A stretch of DNA of 63,103 nt from Halarchaeum acidiphilum MH1-52-1 (GCF_000474235.1 NZ_BATA01000005.1:1-63103), one strand, 5' to 3'. Positions 9,040 to 18,696 are shown, numbered from the stretch's first letter. The notes: generated by a model not told the origin, from the letters alone. Numbers and translations are program-made.

Positions 9040-9108
9040 CGAGCGCGGACGAGTCGCCAGAACGGAACCACCCTTCCTCCGGTTCTCCCCTTCCGTTCTC
9101 CCCTCCTC

Positions 9109-9303
9109 CTACGGTTCGGGCGTGACGGTCAGATCCGTCGAGATCCAGCCGTCGCTGTTCCCGTCTTCCGTGAAGACGCGTCGCTCCGAGTGGAGTTCGC
9201 GGCAGTTGACCGTGGGCGTCTCAGTCGTCGGCACGTTCCGGGCATCGTGGTCGTCCGAGTCGACCGGACGCTCGACCCGAGACGAACGACGCGATGATGA
9301 CAT
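9109..9303 (-). CDS. Small iron-operator-controlled protein (64 aa), function unknown
   Basis: I do not recognise this 64-aa product. It is hydrophilic, has one cysteine (NCRELHSERRVFTEDGNSDG) and ends with ISTDLTVTPEP. Support for its being real is the promoter: the palindrome TTTAGG-GGAG-CCTAAA lies 9-24 bases upstream of its ATG and a T-rich TATA-like element sits behind it. It is convergent with the Dps operon, 69 bases beyond it. A role in the iron response is inferred only from the operator. Confidence 0.55.
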   Translation of the reverse strand: MSSSRRSSRVERPVDSDDHDARNVPTTETPTVNCRELHSERRVFTEDGNSDGWISTDLTVTPEP

Positions 9304-9311
9304 ACACCCCG

Positions 9312-9327
9312 TTTAGGGGAGCCTAAA
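9312..9327. promoter_or_regulatory. Iron-type operator palindrome before the 64-aa gene
   Basis: Perfect TTTAGG-GGAG-CCTAAA. It overlaps the space between TATA box and start of the minus-strand gene at 9303, a position suited to repression. Confidence 0.7.
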
Positions 9328-9550
9328 GAAAAAGGTACGGATATCGACTCGACTCCGGAGACACCCGTCGTACGGGAAGCTCGGAGCCGTGGAAGGGCGA
9401 TCCGTCGATCCGATCGCGGAACGATCCACGCCGGCGGCGAAGCGGGGGCGCTCGAAGACGCAGTGGTACTCGAAGACGTCGATGCCGGCCGTCGCGACCG
9501 TTCACATCGCGCGCCGGCGCTTCGGAAATCGAAGTTCCCGCGCCCGTTCG

Positions 9551-9565
9551 GTTACGTCTCGTAAC
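9551..9565. promoter_or_regulatory. Inverted repeat GTTAC-N5-GTAAC upstream of copA
   Basis: GTTACgtctcGTAAC lies 38-52 bases before the copA ATG, around or just upstream of where the TATA box should be. It is a candidate operator for a copper-responsive regulator; the regulator itself is not in the window. Confidence 0.45.
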
Positions 9566-9602
9566 GGCAAGTCGGTTGAACGTGGAGACCGTTGGGACTA
9601 CC

Positions 9603-12233
9603 ATGACGAGAACCGAGCGGATAGACGTCCAAGGGATGTCCTGCGCCAACTGTTCGGCGACGATCGAGGACGCCCTCTCCGCCCTCGACGGCGTGCGCGA
9701 GGCGAACGCGAACTTCGCGACCGACGAGGCGAGCGTCGAGTACGACCCCGAGTCGGTGTCGCTCGCGGCCGTCTACGACGCCATCGCGGACGCGGGGTAC
9801 GAGCCGATCGACGAGGCGGTGACGGTCACCGTCACCGACATGTCGTGTGCGAACTGCTCGCAGACGGTGTCGGAGGCGCTTCTGGACGCACCGGGCGTCA
9901 TCGACGCGGACGTGAACTTCGCGGTTGATGAGGCTCGCGTCAGGTACAACCCCGCGACGGCGTCGATGGGCGACCTCTACGACGCCATCGAGGGCGCGGG
10001 CTACTCGCCCGTCCGCGAGGAAGCGGGCGGCGACGGGGAGAGCGACGACGGTGAGAGCGCCGCGACGGCCGCGCGACGCGCCGAGACGCGCAAACAGCGC
10101 AACCTCGCGCTGTTCGGTGCGGCGTTCGCGGTCCCCCTGCTCGCGCTGATGCTCGAAGGGCTGTTCGCGCCCGACGCCCTCCCGGCGACGATCCCGGGCA
10201 CCGATCTCCCGATGGCGCTCGTCGGCTTCGTCCTCGCGACTCCCGTCCAGTACCTCCTCGGACGGGAGTTCTACGAGAACGCGTACAAGGCGGTCGTGAG
10301 GAACGGCCGGGCGAACATGGACGTGCTGATCGCGCTCGGCTCCTCGACGGCCTACGTCTACAGCATCGCGACGCTGCTCGGCGTCGTCGCCGGCGGCACG
10401 TACTTCGATAGCGCCGTCTTCATCCTCACGTTCATCACCTTCGGCAACTACCTCGAAGCGCGCTCGAAGAGCCGCGCGGGCGAGGCCATCCAGTCCCTCC
10501 TCGAGATGGAGGCCGACACCGCGCGCGTCGTCGCGGACGGCGAGGAGCGCGAGGTCGAACTCTCCGAGGTCGAGGTCGGCGACCACCTCGTCGTCAAGCC
10601 CGGCGAGAAGGTCCCGACGGACGGCGTCGTCGTGGAGGGCGAGTCCGCCGTGGACGAGTCGATGGTGACGGGCGAGTCCGAACCGGTCGGGAAGACGTCC
10701 GGCGACGACGTCGTCGGCGGCACCGTCAACGAGAACGGCCGACTCGTCGTCGAGGCGACGAAGGTCGGCGAGGAGACGGCGCTCCAGCAGATCGTGGAGA
10801 CGGTCCGCGAGGCCCAGTCGCGCCAGCCCGACGTGCAGAACCTCGCCGACCGTATCTCGGCGTATTTCGTCCCCGCGGTCATCGGGAACGCCCTCGTCTG
10901 GGGCGTCCTCTGGTACGCCTTCCCCGCGACGCTCGCGGGCTTCGTCCAGTGGCTTCCCCTCTGGGGACTGGTCAGCGGCGGTCCCGTCGTCGCCGGCGGG
11001 GCGGTGAGCGTCTTCGAGTTCGCCGTCGTCGTCTTCGCCTCCGCGGTGCTCGTCGCGTGCCCGTGCGCGCTCGGTCTCGCGACGCCCGCGGCGACGATGA
11101 TCGGGACGTCGATCGGCGCGACCAACGGCGTCCTGTTCAAGGGCGGCGACGTCTTGGAGCGCGTCCGCGACGTCGACACCGTCGTCTTCGACAAGACCGG
11201 CACGCTCACCGAGGGCGAGATGACGCTCACGGACGTCGTCGCGCTCGATCGGAGCGCCGCCGCGGACGGCGGCGATCCGGCGGGCGAAACGCGCGCTGAC
11301 GGCGGCGGTGCCGTCGCGACCGCGGAGGGCGACGAGAGCGCGACGCTCGCCGATCCCGAGACCGACCTGCTGTACGCCGCTGCGAGCGCCGAGTCCGGGA
11401 GCGAGCATCCGCTCGCCGAGGCCATCGTCGATGGCGCGGAGGAGCGCAGTCTCGACCTCGCGACGCCCGACGACTTCGAGAACGTCCCCGGGAAGGGCGT
11501 GCGCGCGACCGTGGACGGCCGCGAGGTGCTCGTCGGCAACCCGGGTCTCTTCGAGGAGCGCGGGATCGCGGTCGACGCCGCCGCCGAGGCCCGCGACCGA
11601 CTCGAGCGCGAGGGGAAGACGGCGATGCTCGTCGCCATCGACGGGCGCCTCGCGGGCGTGCTCGCCACCGCGGACACCGTGAAGGAGTCCGCGAAGCGCG
11701 CCGTCGCCGGCGTGCAGGAGCGCGGGAAGACGGTGCGAATGCTCACGGGCGACAACGAGCGGACGGCGCGCGCCGTCGCCGACGAACTCGGCATTCCCGC
11801 CGAGAACGTCAGCGCGGAAGTCCTCCCCGGCGAGAAAGCGGACGCCGTCGAGTCCATCCAGTCCGACGGCTCGCGCGCGATGATGGTCGGCGACGGCGTG
11901 AACGACGCGCCCGCGCTCGCCGCCGCGTACGTCGGCGCCGCCATCGGCTCCGGGACCGACGTCGCCATCGAGGCCGCGGACGTCACGCTGATGCGCGACG
12001 ACCCCGAGGACGTCCTCAAGGCCGTCAACATCTCGGACGCGACGCTCCGGAAGATCAAGCAGAACCTCTTCTGGGCGCTCGGCTACAACACCGTCCTCAT
12101 CCCGCTCGCCTCGCTCGGGCTGATGATGCCCGCGCTCGCCGCGGGCGCGATGGCGTTCTCCAGCGTCAGCGTGCTCTCGAACAGCCTCCTGTTCAGGAGG
12201 TACGATCCGGACGAGCCGTACTCGGTGCTGTAG
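9603..12233 (+). CDS. copA: Copper-transporting P1B-type ATPase
   Basis: The 876-aa membrane pump exports monovalent copper (or silver) using ATP. It has two N-terminal heavy-metal domains (GMSCANC with C14/C17, DMSCANC with C82/C85), an actuator with TGES, the intramembrane metal site CPC at about 486-488, the phosphorylation motif DKTGT at about 530, TGDN and GDGVNDAP. A disordered acidic and Gly/Ala-rich insert lies after the phosphorylation loop at about residues 548-580. I start at [10 protein letters not shown]; an upstream in-frame ATG at 9576 is less likely. An inverted repeat at 9551 may be its operator. Next gene downstream is an MFS carrier, too far for certain cotranscription. Confidence 0.95.
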   Translation: MTRTERIDVQGMSCANCSATIEDALSALDGVREANANFATDEASVEYDPESVSLAAVYDAIADAGYEPIDEAVTVTVTDMSCANCSQTVSEALLDAPGVIDADVNFAVDEARVRYNPATASMGDLYDAIEGAGYSPVREEAGGDGESDDGESAATAARRAETRKQRNLALFGAAFAVPLLALMLEGLFAPDALPATIPGTDLPMALVGFVLATPVQYLLGREFYENAYKAVVRNGRANMDVLIALGSSTAYVYSIATLLGVVAGGTYFDSAVFILTFITFGNYLEARSKSRAGEAIQSLLEMEADTARVVADGEEREVELSEVEVGDHLVVKPGEKVPTDGVVVEGESAVDESMVTGESEPVGKTSGDDVVGGTVNENGRLVVEATKVGEETALQQIVETVREAQSRQPDVQNLADRISAYFVPAVIGNALVWGVLWYAFPATLAGFVQWLPLWGLVSGGPVVAGGAVSVFEFAVVVFASAVLVACPCALGLATPAATMIGTSIGATNGVLFKGGDVLERVRDVDTVVFDKTGTLTEGEMTLTDVVALDRSAAADGGDPAGETRADGGGAVATAEGDESATLADPETDLLYAAASAESGSEHPLAEAIVDGAEERSLDLATPDDFENVPGKGVRATVDGREVLVGNPGLFEERGIAVDAAAEARDRLEREGKTAMLVAIDGRLAGVLATADTVKESAKRAVAGVQERGKTVRMLTGDNERTARAVADELGIPAENVSAEVLPGEKADAVESIQSDGSRAMMVGDGVNDAPALAAAYVGAAIGSGTDVAIEAADVTLMRDDPEDVLKAVNISDATLRKIKQNLFWALGYNTVLIPLASLGLMMPALAAGAMAFSSVSVLSNSLLFRRYDPDEPYSVL

Positions 12234-12346
12234 GCTCGTCCGGATTCTGCCCGGCGAATCTACCGCTTCATCGAGGCAGTCGTGTCGGTCGTTCAAAGCG
12301 ATACCATCGAGAGGGACGAGTCCACCGAACCTCAGAACCCCGCTTA

Positions 12347-12393
12347 TGAGGCGGTCGAATTCTGGCATAGACGCTCGGAACTCGACCGCCTCA
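12347..12393. repeat. 12-bp inverted repeat after copA
   Basis: TGAGGCGGTCGA at 12347-12358 is repeated in inverse at 12382-12393, leaving a 23-base loop. It lies about 115 bases past the copA stop and 125 before the MFS gene. It could be a termination-associated hairpin, an operator pair, or the end of a small mobile element; the sequence does not decide. Confidence 0.6.
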
Positions 12394-12517
12394 TCCTCCC
12401 CCTTAACACGACCGATCGACCGACAGCAACCCTTAGGTGGGGGACGACGCTACCGACCGATATGTCGATAGCGATAGAACGACGGTATCGTGCTGGAGTC
12501 GCCTCCCTCAGAGCGCG

Positions 12518-13714
12518 ATGACGCGGCGCGCGTCCGGGCCGCTCGGCGTGACGGCGCTCGTGAGCGCCGATCACTTCGTCTCGCACGTCTTCCTGCTCGC
12601 GCTGCCGCCGCTGTTCCCGCTGATCGCGGGGACGTTCGACGTCTCGGTGACGCGTCTCGCGGTGAGTGTGACGCTCATCTTCGTCGCGCAGTTCCTCTGT
12701 CAGGTGCCGTCCGGCGAACTCGTCGACCGCGTCGGCGGGAAGCGCGTCGTCGTCGGCGGTCTCGCGCTGACCGCGTTGAGCATCGGTGCCGCGGGATTCG
12801 CGACGTCGTACCTGCAGGTGCTCGCGTGCGCGTTCGTCTCCGGGATCGGCCAGTCGCCGTTCCACCCGGCGAACTACGCGCTCCTCGACGCCGCGGGCGA
12901 CGCCTCGAGCGAGGGCAAGCAGTTCAGCGTCCACTCCTTCGGCGGCTTCGTCGGCTTCGCGGCCGCGCCCGTGCTGACCACGGGTATCGCGGCGCTCGCG
13001 GACTGGCGGACGGCGCTGATCGCGCTCGGCGTCGCCGGTCTCGTCTACGCCGGCGTTCTCGCCGTCGCGCTCGCGCCGATCCATCGGCGCGTGCTCCGCG
13101 AGACGGCGGCCGACGACGCGTCGAACGATGGAGGGTCGATCCTCGGGAGTGTCGCGCTGCTCAAGCGCCCCCTCGTCGCCGGGATGTTCGCGTTCTTCCT
13201 GCTCGTGACGCTCTCTGACACCGGCATGCAGACGTACACGACGGCGTTCGCGGTGAATCGCCTCGGTCTCTCGACGGTCGTCGGGAACACGGCGTTGACC
13301 GCGTTCCTCGCCGTGACCGCCGTGTTCGTCCTCATCGGTGGGTGGCTCGCCGATCGGTACGACGTCTTCACGATCATCGTCGTCGGTCTCGCGTGGTCGG
13401 CGCTCGTGCTCGGGGTGGGCGTCACGCTCGATCTCGAAGCGACGACGTTCGTGGCCGCGTGGGCCGTCGCCGGCATCGGATTCGGCGTCTCGCTCCCGGC
13501 GCGCGATCGCATCACGAACGCGCTCTCGGGCGCCGAGGACACCGGCAAGAGCTTCGGTCTCGTCTACACGGGCCTCCCGATCGGCGGCGCGCTCGCGCCG
13601 GTCGTCCTCGGCGCGGTGATCGCCCGACTGTCGTACTTCGACGCCGTCGTCGCGATCGCGGTCTGTTTCTTCCTCGCCGCGGTCGTCGTCGCCGCGCTGC
13701 GACGGGCGCGCTGA
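12518..13714 (+). CDS. MFS transporter
   Basis: A 398-aa, 12-helix major facilitator protein, with the loop motif GELVDRVGGKR after helix 2 (about residues 67-77) and a second GGWLADRYD after helix 8. Helix 5 region has GIGQSPFHPANYALL, and the central loop is short and acidic (about 200-210). The family moves small organic compounds with protons; the substrate is not predictable. The ATG at 12518 puts the first helix at the expected place; an in-frame upstream start adds a hydrophilic, non-conserved tail. It stands alone on the plus strand. Confidence 0.88.
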   Translation: MTRRASGPLGVTALVSADHFVSHVFLLALPPLFPLIAGTFDVSVTRLAVSVTLIFVAQFLCQVPSGELVDRVGGKRVVVGGLALTALSIGAAGFATSYLQVLACAFVSGIGQSPFHPANYALLDAAGDASSEGKQFSVHSFGGFVGFAAAPVLTTGIAALADWRTALIALGVAGLVYAGVLAVALAPIHRRVLRETAADDASNDGGSILGSVALLKRPLVAGMFAFFLLVTLSDTGMQTYTTAFAVNRLGLSTVVGNTALTAFLAVTAVFVLIGGWLADRYDVFTIIVVGLAWSALVLGVGVTLDLEATTFVAAWAVAGIGFGVSLPARDRITNALSGAEDTGKSFGLVYTGLPIGGALAPVVLGAVIARLSYFDAVVAIAVCFFLAAVVVAALRRAR

Positions 13715-13847
13715 CGCTGTGGGCCGGCCTCCGTCCCCGTTCTCGGAGCGCGCTCGCTCGCCGTGCGACAGCGGTCGACGAGGTCGCGGGATCGCGGAGA
13801 CGCGCGGTGAGATGCCGTGAGCGAGACGCGTCTCGCTGTGCGCTGTG

Positions 13848-14345
13848 CTATTCGCTGGCGCCCTCGTCTCCGAGGCGTTCGATCAGGGCTTCGCGGTGGT
13901 CGCGGCGTTCGTCGAGTGCGCGCTCGCGGAGGGCGCGTTCGTCCTCGCTCGGGCAGTCGAGGCTCGGGACGGAGACCGGGCGATCGTCGTCGTCGACGGC
14001 GACGAAGGTGAAGAAGGCCGTGGTGACGTCCCACTCCTCGTCGACTTCGGGGTCCTCGGCGCGGACGGTGGTCCGGACGGTGAGACTCGTGTTCCCGGTG
14101 TCGAAGACGTACGACTCGACGGTGACGACGTCGCCGGTCGCGATGGGCGCGTGGAAGTCCACGTGGTCGATGCTGGCGGTGACGACTTGATGGCCGGCGA
14201 AGCGCCGGCAGGCGACGGAGGAGACGACGTCCATCCACTCGAGGATGCGCCCGCCGAAGGCGCGCCCGAGGTGGTTGGTGTCGTTCGGCATCAGGACCTC
14301 GGTCCGCTCGGTGAACGACGACCCGAGCGTCGCTGCGTCTGTCAT
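13848..14345 (-). CDS. Acyl-CoA thioesterase, hotdog fold (YciA/BACH-like)
   Basis: The 165-aa protein has the single hotdog domain of acyl-CoA hydrolases: PNDTNHLGRAFGGRIL near residue 20 with the catalytic Asn/Asp region, VTASIDHVDFHAPI near 56, and TTAFFTFVAVD near 108. Such enzymes cleave acyl-CoA to free acid and CoA in the cytoplasm. The C-terminal 30 residues are charged and probably helical. A TATA box at 14369-14376 supports the ATG at 14345 in a leaderless transcript. It is on the opposite strand to the MFS gene it converges with. Confidence 0.9.
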   Translation of the reverse strand: MTDAATLGSSFTERTEVLMPNDTNHLGRAFGGRILEWMDVVSSVACRRFAGHQVVTASIDHVDFHAPIATGDVVTVESYVFDTGNTSLTVRTTVRAEDPEVDEEWDVTTAFFTFVAVDDDDRPVSVPSLDCPSEDERALRERALDERRDHREALIERLGDEGASE

Positions 14346-14368
14346 GAACGGCCGTACGGCGGCGTCCC

Positions 14369-14376
14369 ATTTAACC
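14369..14376 (-). promoter_or_regulatory. Probable TATA box for the thioesterase gene
   Basis: Read on the minus strand it is ggttaaat, 24-31 bases before the start codon. Confidence 0.55.
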
Positions 14377-14379
14377 GGT

Positions 14380-14410
14380 GTGTCCGCGTTGCGGCGTGTC
14401 CGCGTTGCGG
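14380..14410. repeat. 16-base tandem repeat
   Basis: gtgtccgcgttgcgg occurs at 14380-14394 and 14396-14410, just behind the thioesterase TATA box. It may be a duplicated regulatory site or simple slippage. Confidence 0.6.
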
Positions 14411-14453
14411 TGTCCCCACACTCCGCTCGACCCCACCGTGTCCGCCGTTCCGG

Positions 14454-15035
14454 TCAGTCGGTGACGGCGAGATCGCGGTAGATCGCGCAGGTGCGCTCGT
14501 GGTCCTGCACGAGGGCGGGCGAGGGCGTGACGCTCGCGCGGAGGTCGTCGAGTTCGTCGAGGAGTTCGGCGTACCGCTCGTCGTCGCGGAGGGTGCCGGG
14601 ATCGTGTACGTCTTCGAGGGCGGCGCGCCGGGCCGCGAGCGCGTAGTAGCGCGCGACGTCGCGCTCGTAGGTGTGACGCTCGTCGAGCGCGTCGACGGTC
14701 TCGACGAGGCGCTCGGCGTCGACGGGCTTGGTGAGGTAGTCGTCGATGTCGACGGTCGCGACCTCGAGTTCGGGATCGACGCCGGTGACGGCGGCGACGA
14801 GCGCGCCGTCGGTCAGCTCGTCGAACCGATGGAGGTAGTCGAGTCCGTCGCCGTCGGGCAGGCGCCGATCGAGCACGACGACGCGGACGGCCGGGTCGGC
14901 GGCGTCCAGCGCCTCCGCCACGGTCCCGGCGGTTCGGACGGTGTACCGGCCCTCCAGCCGGGTCGCGTACAGCGCCCGGAGGTCCGGATCGTCCTCCGTC
15001 ACCAGCACCACCGGCATCGTCCCCTCCTCTCCCAT
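14454..15035 (-). CDS. Response regulator with HalX domain
   Basis: A 193-aa two-domain protein. The receiver domain (residues 8-120) has the acidic pair EDD at 14-16, the phospho-acceptor D56 in VVLDRRLPDGDG and the conserved lysine in YLTKPVD. The C-terminal half (about 121-185) is the helical HalX domain found in haloarchaeal receivers, with no DNA-binding domain. No histidine kinase lies next to it, so its partner is unknown. An alternative start, MPVVLV at 15017, would remove six residues. A TATA-like tacttaaaa (minus strand) lies about 55 bases upstream. Confidence 0.9.
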   Translation of the reverse strand: MGEEGTMPVVLVTEDDPDLRALYATRLEGRYTVRTAGTVAEALDAADPAVRVVVLDRRLPDGDGLDYLHRFDELTDGALVAAVTGVDPELEVATVDIDDYLTKPVDAERLVETVDALDERHTYERDVARYYALAARRAALEDVHDPGTLRDDERYAELLDELDDLRASVTPSPALVQDHERTCAIYRDLAVTD

Positions 15036-15307
15036 AGATCGGGGTTCGTGTCCCTCGGGGACATGCTTTACCCTGATATCGAATGCGTTTTAAGTATACG
15101 CCGGGAGGTCGGCCACAACGCATCCGATGGCTGACGGGGGAGCGCCCAAATGGTCGTTCCCGCGGCGACCCGCTTGCCGTGTGCGCCGTGAACCGACACG
15201 ATCGCTCGCCGCGGAGGAGGGCGCGTCTGGAGGGTGCGTCTGGAGGCCGTTCGGACCATTCGTCGTCCGAGTGGTGTCCCCGGGGGACGGAGGAGGAGTG
15301 TGTCGCC

Positions 15308-16825
15308 TCACTCCGCCTCTTCAGCCGCCCCCGGGCGTGGCGTCTCGACGCCGTCCGTCGTGCGGATCCGCCACCCGGTGAACCCCATGACGAGGAGGAT
15401 GGCGGGACTCAGGAAGCCGAAGAAGTAGTAGGGCGCGTACCCCCAGCCGGCGACGCCGATGCCGAGCGGGACGACGCCGAGAACGCCCGCCATGTAGACC
15501 CCGCCGGAGTTCCACGGGACGAACGCGCTCGTGGTGGTGCCGGCGGCCTCGACGGCCCGCGAGAGGTTCGATGAGTCGAGACCGAAGTCCTCGTAGAGAC
15601 CGCGGTAGGTCATGCCGGGGACGACGATGCTGATGTACTGATCGGCGGCGAGGACGTTCATCGCGAACGCGGTGACGGCCGTCGTCGCGGTGAGCGAGCC
15701 GACGCTGCGCGCGCGTTCGGCGATGGCGTGCGCGACGGCGGCGAGGACGCCCGCGCGGGTGAGCATTCCGCCGAGCGCGAGCGCCGCGAGGACGATGGTG
15801 ACGACCCACGACGCGCCGACGAGACCGGACGAGGAGAGGAGGCTGTTCACGAGGTCGGACGCCGTCGAGGGACTCGTCCCGGACTGCGCGGCGGTGACGG
15901 CGTGCGTGACGGGCGCGCTGTGGAAGGCGAGGGGGTCGGTCGTGACAACGGATCCCTCTTGAAAGACGACGGTGGTGAGGATCCCGGCGAAGACGCCGGT
16001 GCCGAGCGATGGAAGCGCGGGGACGCCGTAGAGCGCGAGCGCGAACGTGAGGACGAGCGGGAAGAGAACGACGAGACCGACGTCGTAGCTCCCGGCGAGC
16101 GCGCTCCGGATGGTGTTCACCTGCCCGGCGGGGATGTGGCCGCCGGCGTGGAGTCCGAGGGCGGCGTAAGCGACGACGGAGACGACGAAGGCGATCGCGG
16201 TGCCGACGCGCATCGCGTCGACGTGTTCGAAGAGTTCCGTCTCGGTCGCGGCGGCGGCGAGGTTCGTCGTGTCGGAGAGCGGACTCTGCTTGTCGCCCGC
16301 GTACGCCCCGGAGAGGATGGCGCCCGCGGTCATCGGCGCGGGAATGCCGAGACCGTGACCGATGCCGATGAAGGCGACGCCGAGCGTGCCGGCGGTCGTC
16401 CACGACGATCCGATGGAGAAGGAGACGACGGCCGCGAGGATGCAGGCCGCGGGGAGGAACACCTTCGGCGTGAGGACTCCGAGACCGTAGTACATGATCG
16501 CGGGGATGGTGCCGGCGGCTATCCACGTCGAGATGAGCGCGTAGACGATGAAGAGGATGAGCACGGCCTGCAAGCCCATCGTGATGCTGTCCGCGGCGCC
16601 GTCGTAGAGGTCGCGCCAGTCGAGGTCGAACCATCGGCGCGCGCAGAGCGCGGTGAGGGCGACGCCGAGCAGGAGGGGGAACTGCGGGTCGAGACCGAAG
16701 ACGAGTCGGCCCGCCCCGAGGAAGACGAGCATCCCGACGACGGGAACGAGCGCCTGTGCGAGCGTCGGGCGGCGCTCCGGCGGGAGTTCGTCGTACGAGA
16801 GCGGATCGAAGTCGAGATCGCTCAT
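15308..16825 (-). CDS. nhaC: Na+/H+ antiporter, NhaC family
   Basis: The 505-aa protein has about 12 membrane segments and the NhaC features SIGSSWTTAGTLGVAFIGIG (about 140-160) and GAYAGDKQSPLSDTTNLA (about 175-192), plus NVLAADQYISIVVPGMTYR near 405. It exchanges cytoplasmic sodium for protons, useful for a halophile keeping sodium low. The cytosolic N-terminus is short and acidic, and the tail is acidic. The ATG at 16825 begins MSDLDFDPL. It is followed on the same strand by the response regulator, but with a 272-base gap, so separate transcription is likely. Confidence 0.92.
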   Translation of the reverse strand: MSDLDFDPLSYDELPPERRPTLAQALVPVVGMLVFLGAGRLVFGLDPQFPLLLGVALTALCARRWFDLDWRDLYDGAADSITMGLQAVLILFIVYALISTWIAAGTIPAIMYYGLGVLTPKVFLPAACILAAVVSFSIGSSWTTAGTLGVAFIGIGHGLGIPAPMTAGAILSGAYAGDKQSPLSDTTNLAAAATETELFEHVDAMRVGTAIAFVVSVVAYAALGLHAGGHIPAGQVNTIRSALAGSYDVGLVVLFPLVLTFALALYGVPALPSLGTGVFAGILTTVVFQEGSVVTTDPLAFHSAPVTHAVTAAQSGTSPSTASDLVNSLLSSSGLVGASWVVTIVLAALALGGMLTRAGVLAAVAHAIAERARSVGSLTATTAVTAFAMNVLAADQYISIVVPGMTYRGLYEDFGLDSSNLSRAVEAAGTTTSAFVPWNSGGVYMAGVLGVVPLGIGVAGWGYAPYYFFGFLSPAILLVMGFTGWRIRTTDGVETPRPGAAEEAE

Positions 16826-16961
16826 ATGTGCCGTACCTCCGGAATGGAGACAGACGTGCCCGTCATCGTTTCGTAGTCACGCACACTCGGTGACGCGCAC
16901 TCTTGTGGGTGTCGGGTCGTCTCGGACGAGACCGGCGAAACGAGAGACCGCGATCGGCGCG

Positions 16962-17090
16962 TCAGGAGACGAACGCGATTCCGTCGTCGACTGTCGGGTG
17001 ACAGTCGGCACAGACGTATCCGTCGAAGTCGACGTCGGTGTATTTCCAGATCTGTCGTGGCGAGCCACCGCAGCGGTCACACGTGGGCAT
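16962..17090 (-). CDS. 42-aa two-CxxC zinc-finger protein
   Basis: A short gene easily missed because it is buried in a much longer open frame. The product begins MPTCDRCGGSPRQIW and has two zinc-knuckle pairs, C4/C7 and C27/C30, the arrangement of haloarchaeal zinc-finger micro-proteins. The rest (YTDVDFDGYVCADCHPTV) is compact and acidic. Its function is unknown; related micro-proteins are thought to act in regulation through protein or nucleic acid binding. It is divergent from TFB, whose start is 177 bases away. Confidence 0.72.
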   Translation of the reverse strand: MPTCDRCGGSPRQIWKYTDVDFDGYVCADCHPTVDDGIAFVS

Positions 17091-17267
17091 CGCGGTTCGT
17101 GGGTTCGTCGTTGTGACCCATAGTCGTTGCGTTCGGATCGGCGTCCGCCGGTGATATCCCGTGCCAATACATCGCACGTATCCGATTCTCACGTCGTGGG
17201 AACCGGGTCGCGATACTATGTGGCAGGGGTGTCTCGCCTCAGATACGCGAGCGTTGGGTGACCTACG

Positions 17268-18215
17268 ATGCAAGCAACGACCACGGCCGTCGGCCGAGAA
17301 CGCGAAGCGAACGAGACGACCACCGAGCGCACGGACGCCTGTCCGGAGTGTGGGGCCGCGCTCGAACGCGACGACGCGCGCGGCGAGGTGTCCTGTCGCG
17401 AGTGCGGACTCATCGTCGACGAGGACGTCGTCGATCGCGGCCCGGAGTGGCGTTCGTTCAACGACGGCGGCGACGAGAGTCGCTCGCGCGTCGGCGCCCC
17501 GACCACGAACCTGATGCACGATAAGGGGCTGAGTTCCGTCATCGGTTGGCAGGACAAGGACGCCTACGGGAAGCGACTCAGCGGGCGGAAACGCCGTCAG
17601 CTCGCCCGACTGCGTAAGTGGGACGAGCGCTTTCGCGCCCGCGACGACCAAGAGCGCAACCTCAAGCAGGCGCTCGGCGAGGTCGAGCGGATGACGAGCG
17701 CGCTCGGACTCCCCGAGAACGTCGGCGAGACCGCGGGCGTCGTCTACCGGCGCGCGCTCGACGAGGACCTCCTGCGCGGGCGTTCCATCGAGTCCGTCGC
17801 GACCGCGAGCGTCTACGCGGCCGCGCGACAGGCCGGCGTCCCGCGCAGCCTCGACGAAGTCGCGACCGTCTCGCGCGTCGATCGCCTCCGCGTCCAGCGC
17901 GCCTATCGGCAGGTGAGTCGCGAACTCGGTCTCGAAGTGCCGCCGACGGACCCCCGAGAGTACGTCGAGCGCTACGCGAGCGACCTCGACCTGCCGGGCG
18001 AGACGGCGCGACGCGCCCGTGAACTCCTCGACGGCGCCATCGAGGCGAACGTCCACAGCGGCAAGAGTCCGACGACGATGGCCGGCGCGGCCGTCTACGC
18101 CGCCGCGCGCCTCACCAACCACTCGGTGACGCAGGCCGAGGTGAGCGAGGTCGCGAACGTCGCGCGCGTCACCATCCGGTCGCGCTACAAGGAGCTTCTC
18201 GAAGCGCAGGAGTGA
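17268..18215 (+). CDS. tfb: Transcription initiation factor TFB
   Basis: The 315-aa protein recruits RNA polymerase to promoters bound by TBP. It has an N-terminal zinc ribbon (C25, C28, C43, C46), the B-reader region EWRSFNDGG followed by GAPTTNLMHDKGLSS, and two cyclin repeats (about 115-205 and 210-305) with ASVYAAARQAGVPR and AAVYAAARLTNHSV. The end is GSRYKELL-like (IRSRYKELLEAQE). Haloarchaea have several TFBs, and which paralogue this is cannot be told. The N-terminal 22 residues before the ribbon are unstructured. Confidence 0.95.
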   Translation: MQATTTAVGREREANETTTERTDACPECGAALERDDARGEVSCRECGLIVDEDVVDRGPEWRSFNDGGDESRSRVGAPTTNLMHDKGLSSVIGWQDKDAYGKRLSGRKRRQLARLRKWDERFRARDDQERNLKQALGEVERMTSALGLPENVGETAGVVYRRALDEDLLRGRSIESVATASVYAAARQAGVPRSLDEVATVSRVDRLRVQRAYRQVSRELGLEVPPTDPREYVERYASDLDLPGETARRARELLDGAIEANVHSGKSPTTMAGAAVYAAARLTNHSVTQAEVSEVANVARVTIRSRYKELLEAQE

Positions 18216-18267
18216 TGCGCGAAATCCGAACCGGACCGCCTAACAGCGCCGCCGCCGAACGACGGGC

Positions 18268-18696
18268 ATGGACCTCCGACCCGTCGCGTCGCGGCGCACC
18301 GCGGCGGCGGTCGCCGCCGTCGTCGTCGCCGCGTTCGGCTGCTACTTCGTCGTCGCGGCGCTCGTCCCCGACCTCTTCGGGACGTGGCCCCGACTCGGCG
18401 TCGCCGCCGTCGTCGCCGTCGCCGCGTGCTGTTTCGCCGTCAGTTTCGCCGCCCGAAGCCTCGGTGACGGCCCGTTCCCGTGGCGACTCGCCGACGCCGC
18501 CGTCGCCGCCATCTCCGCGCTCCTCCTCGTACAGGCGATCACGTTCGCCGTCGGAACGCCGCTGTCGCTCACCGCCGACGGCATCGTGCTCGCGTTCGTC
18601 CACCTCGTCCTCTGGACGGCGGCGCTGAGCACCGTCCTGCTCGTCGGGACCGCGCTACGCTCCGTCGGCGACGATCTCCCCGAGCCGTCGATGTAG
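18268..18696 (+). CDS. Four-helix membrane protein, function unknown
   Basis: A 142-aa protein with four hydrophobic segments (about 10-32, 42-62, 72-95 and 105-128) and short loops. No motif of a known family is recognised. It follows TFB after 52 bases on the same strand and precedes a glycosyltransferase by 95 bases. The ATG at 18268 starts MDLRPVASRRTAA, with positive charges before helix 1 predicting an inside N-terminus. Confidence 0.7.
   Translation: MDLRPVASRRTAAAVAAVVVAAFGCYFVVAALVPDLFGTWPRLGVAAVVAVAACCFAVSFAARSLGDGPFPWRLADAAVAAISALLLVQAITFAVGTPLSLTADGIVLAFVHLVLWTAALSTVLLVGTALRSVGDDLPEPSM

Larger units (their letters stand above)
9304..9602. other. Divergent promoter region between the 64-aa gene and copA
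   Basis: Apart from the iron palindrome near 9312 and the GTTAC inverted repeat at 9551, no gene is apparent in these 299 bases. Confidence 0.5.

Noticed and set aside
9552-12368. Long 938-aa minus-strand open frame opposite copA
   Set aside because: Arg/Asp-rich antisense frame without motifs; copA is unambiguous.
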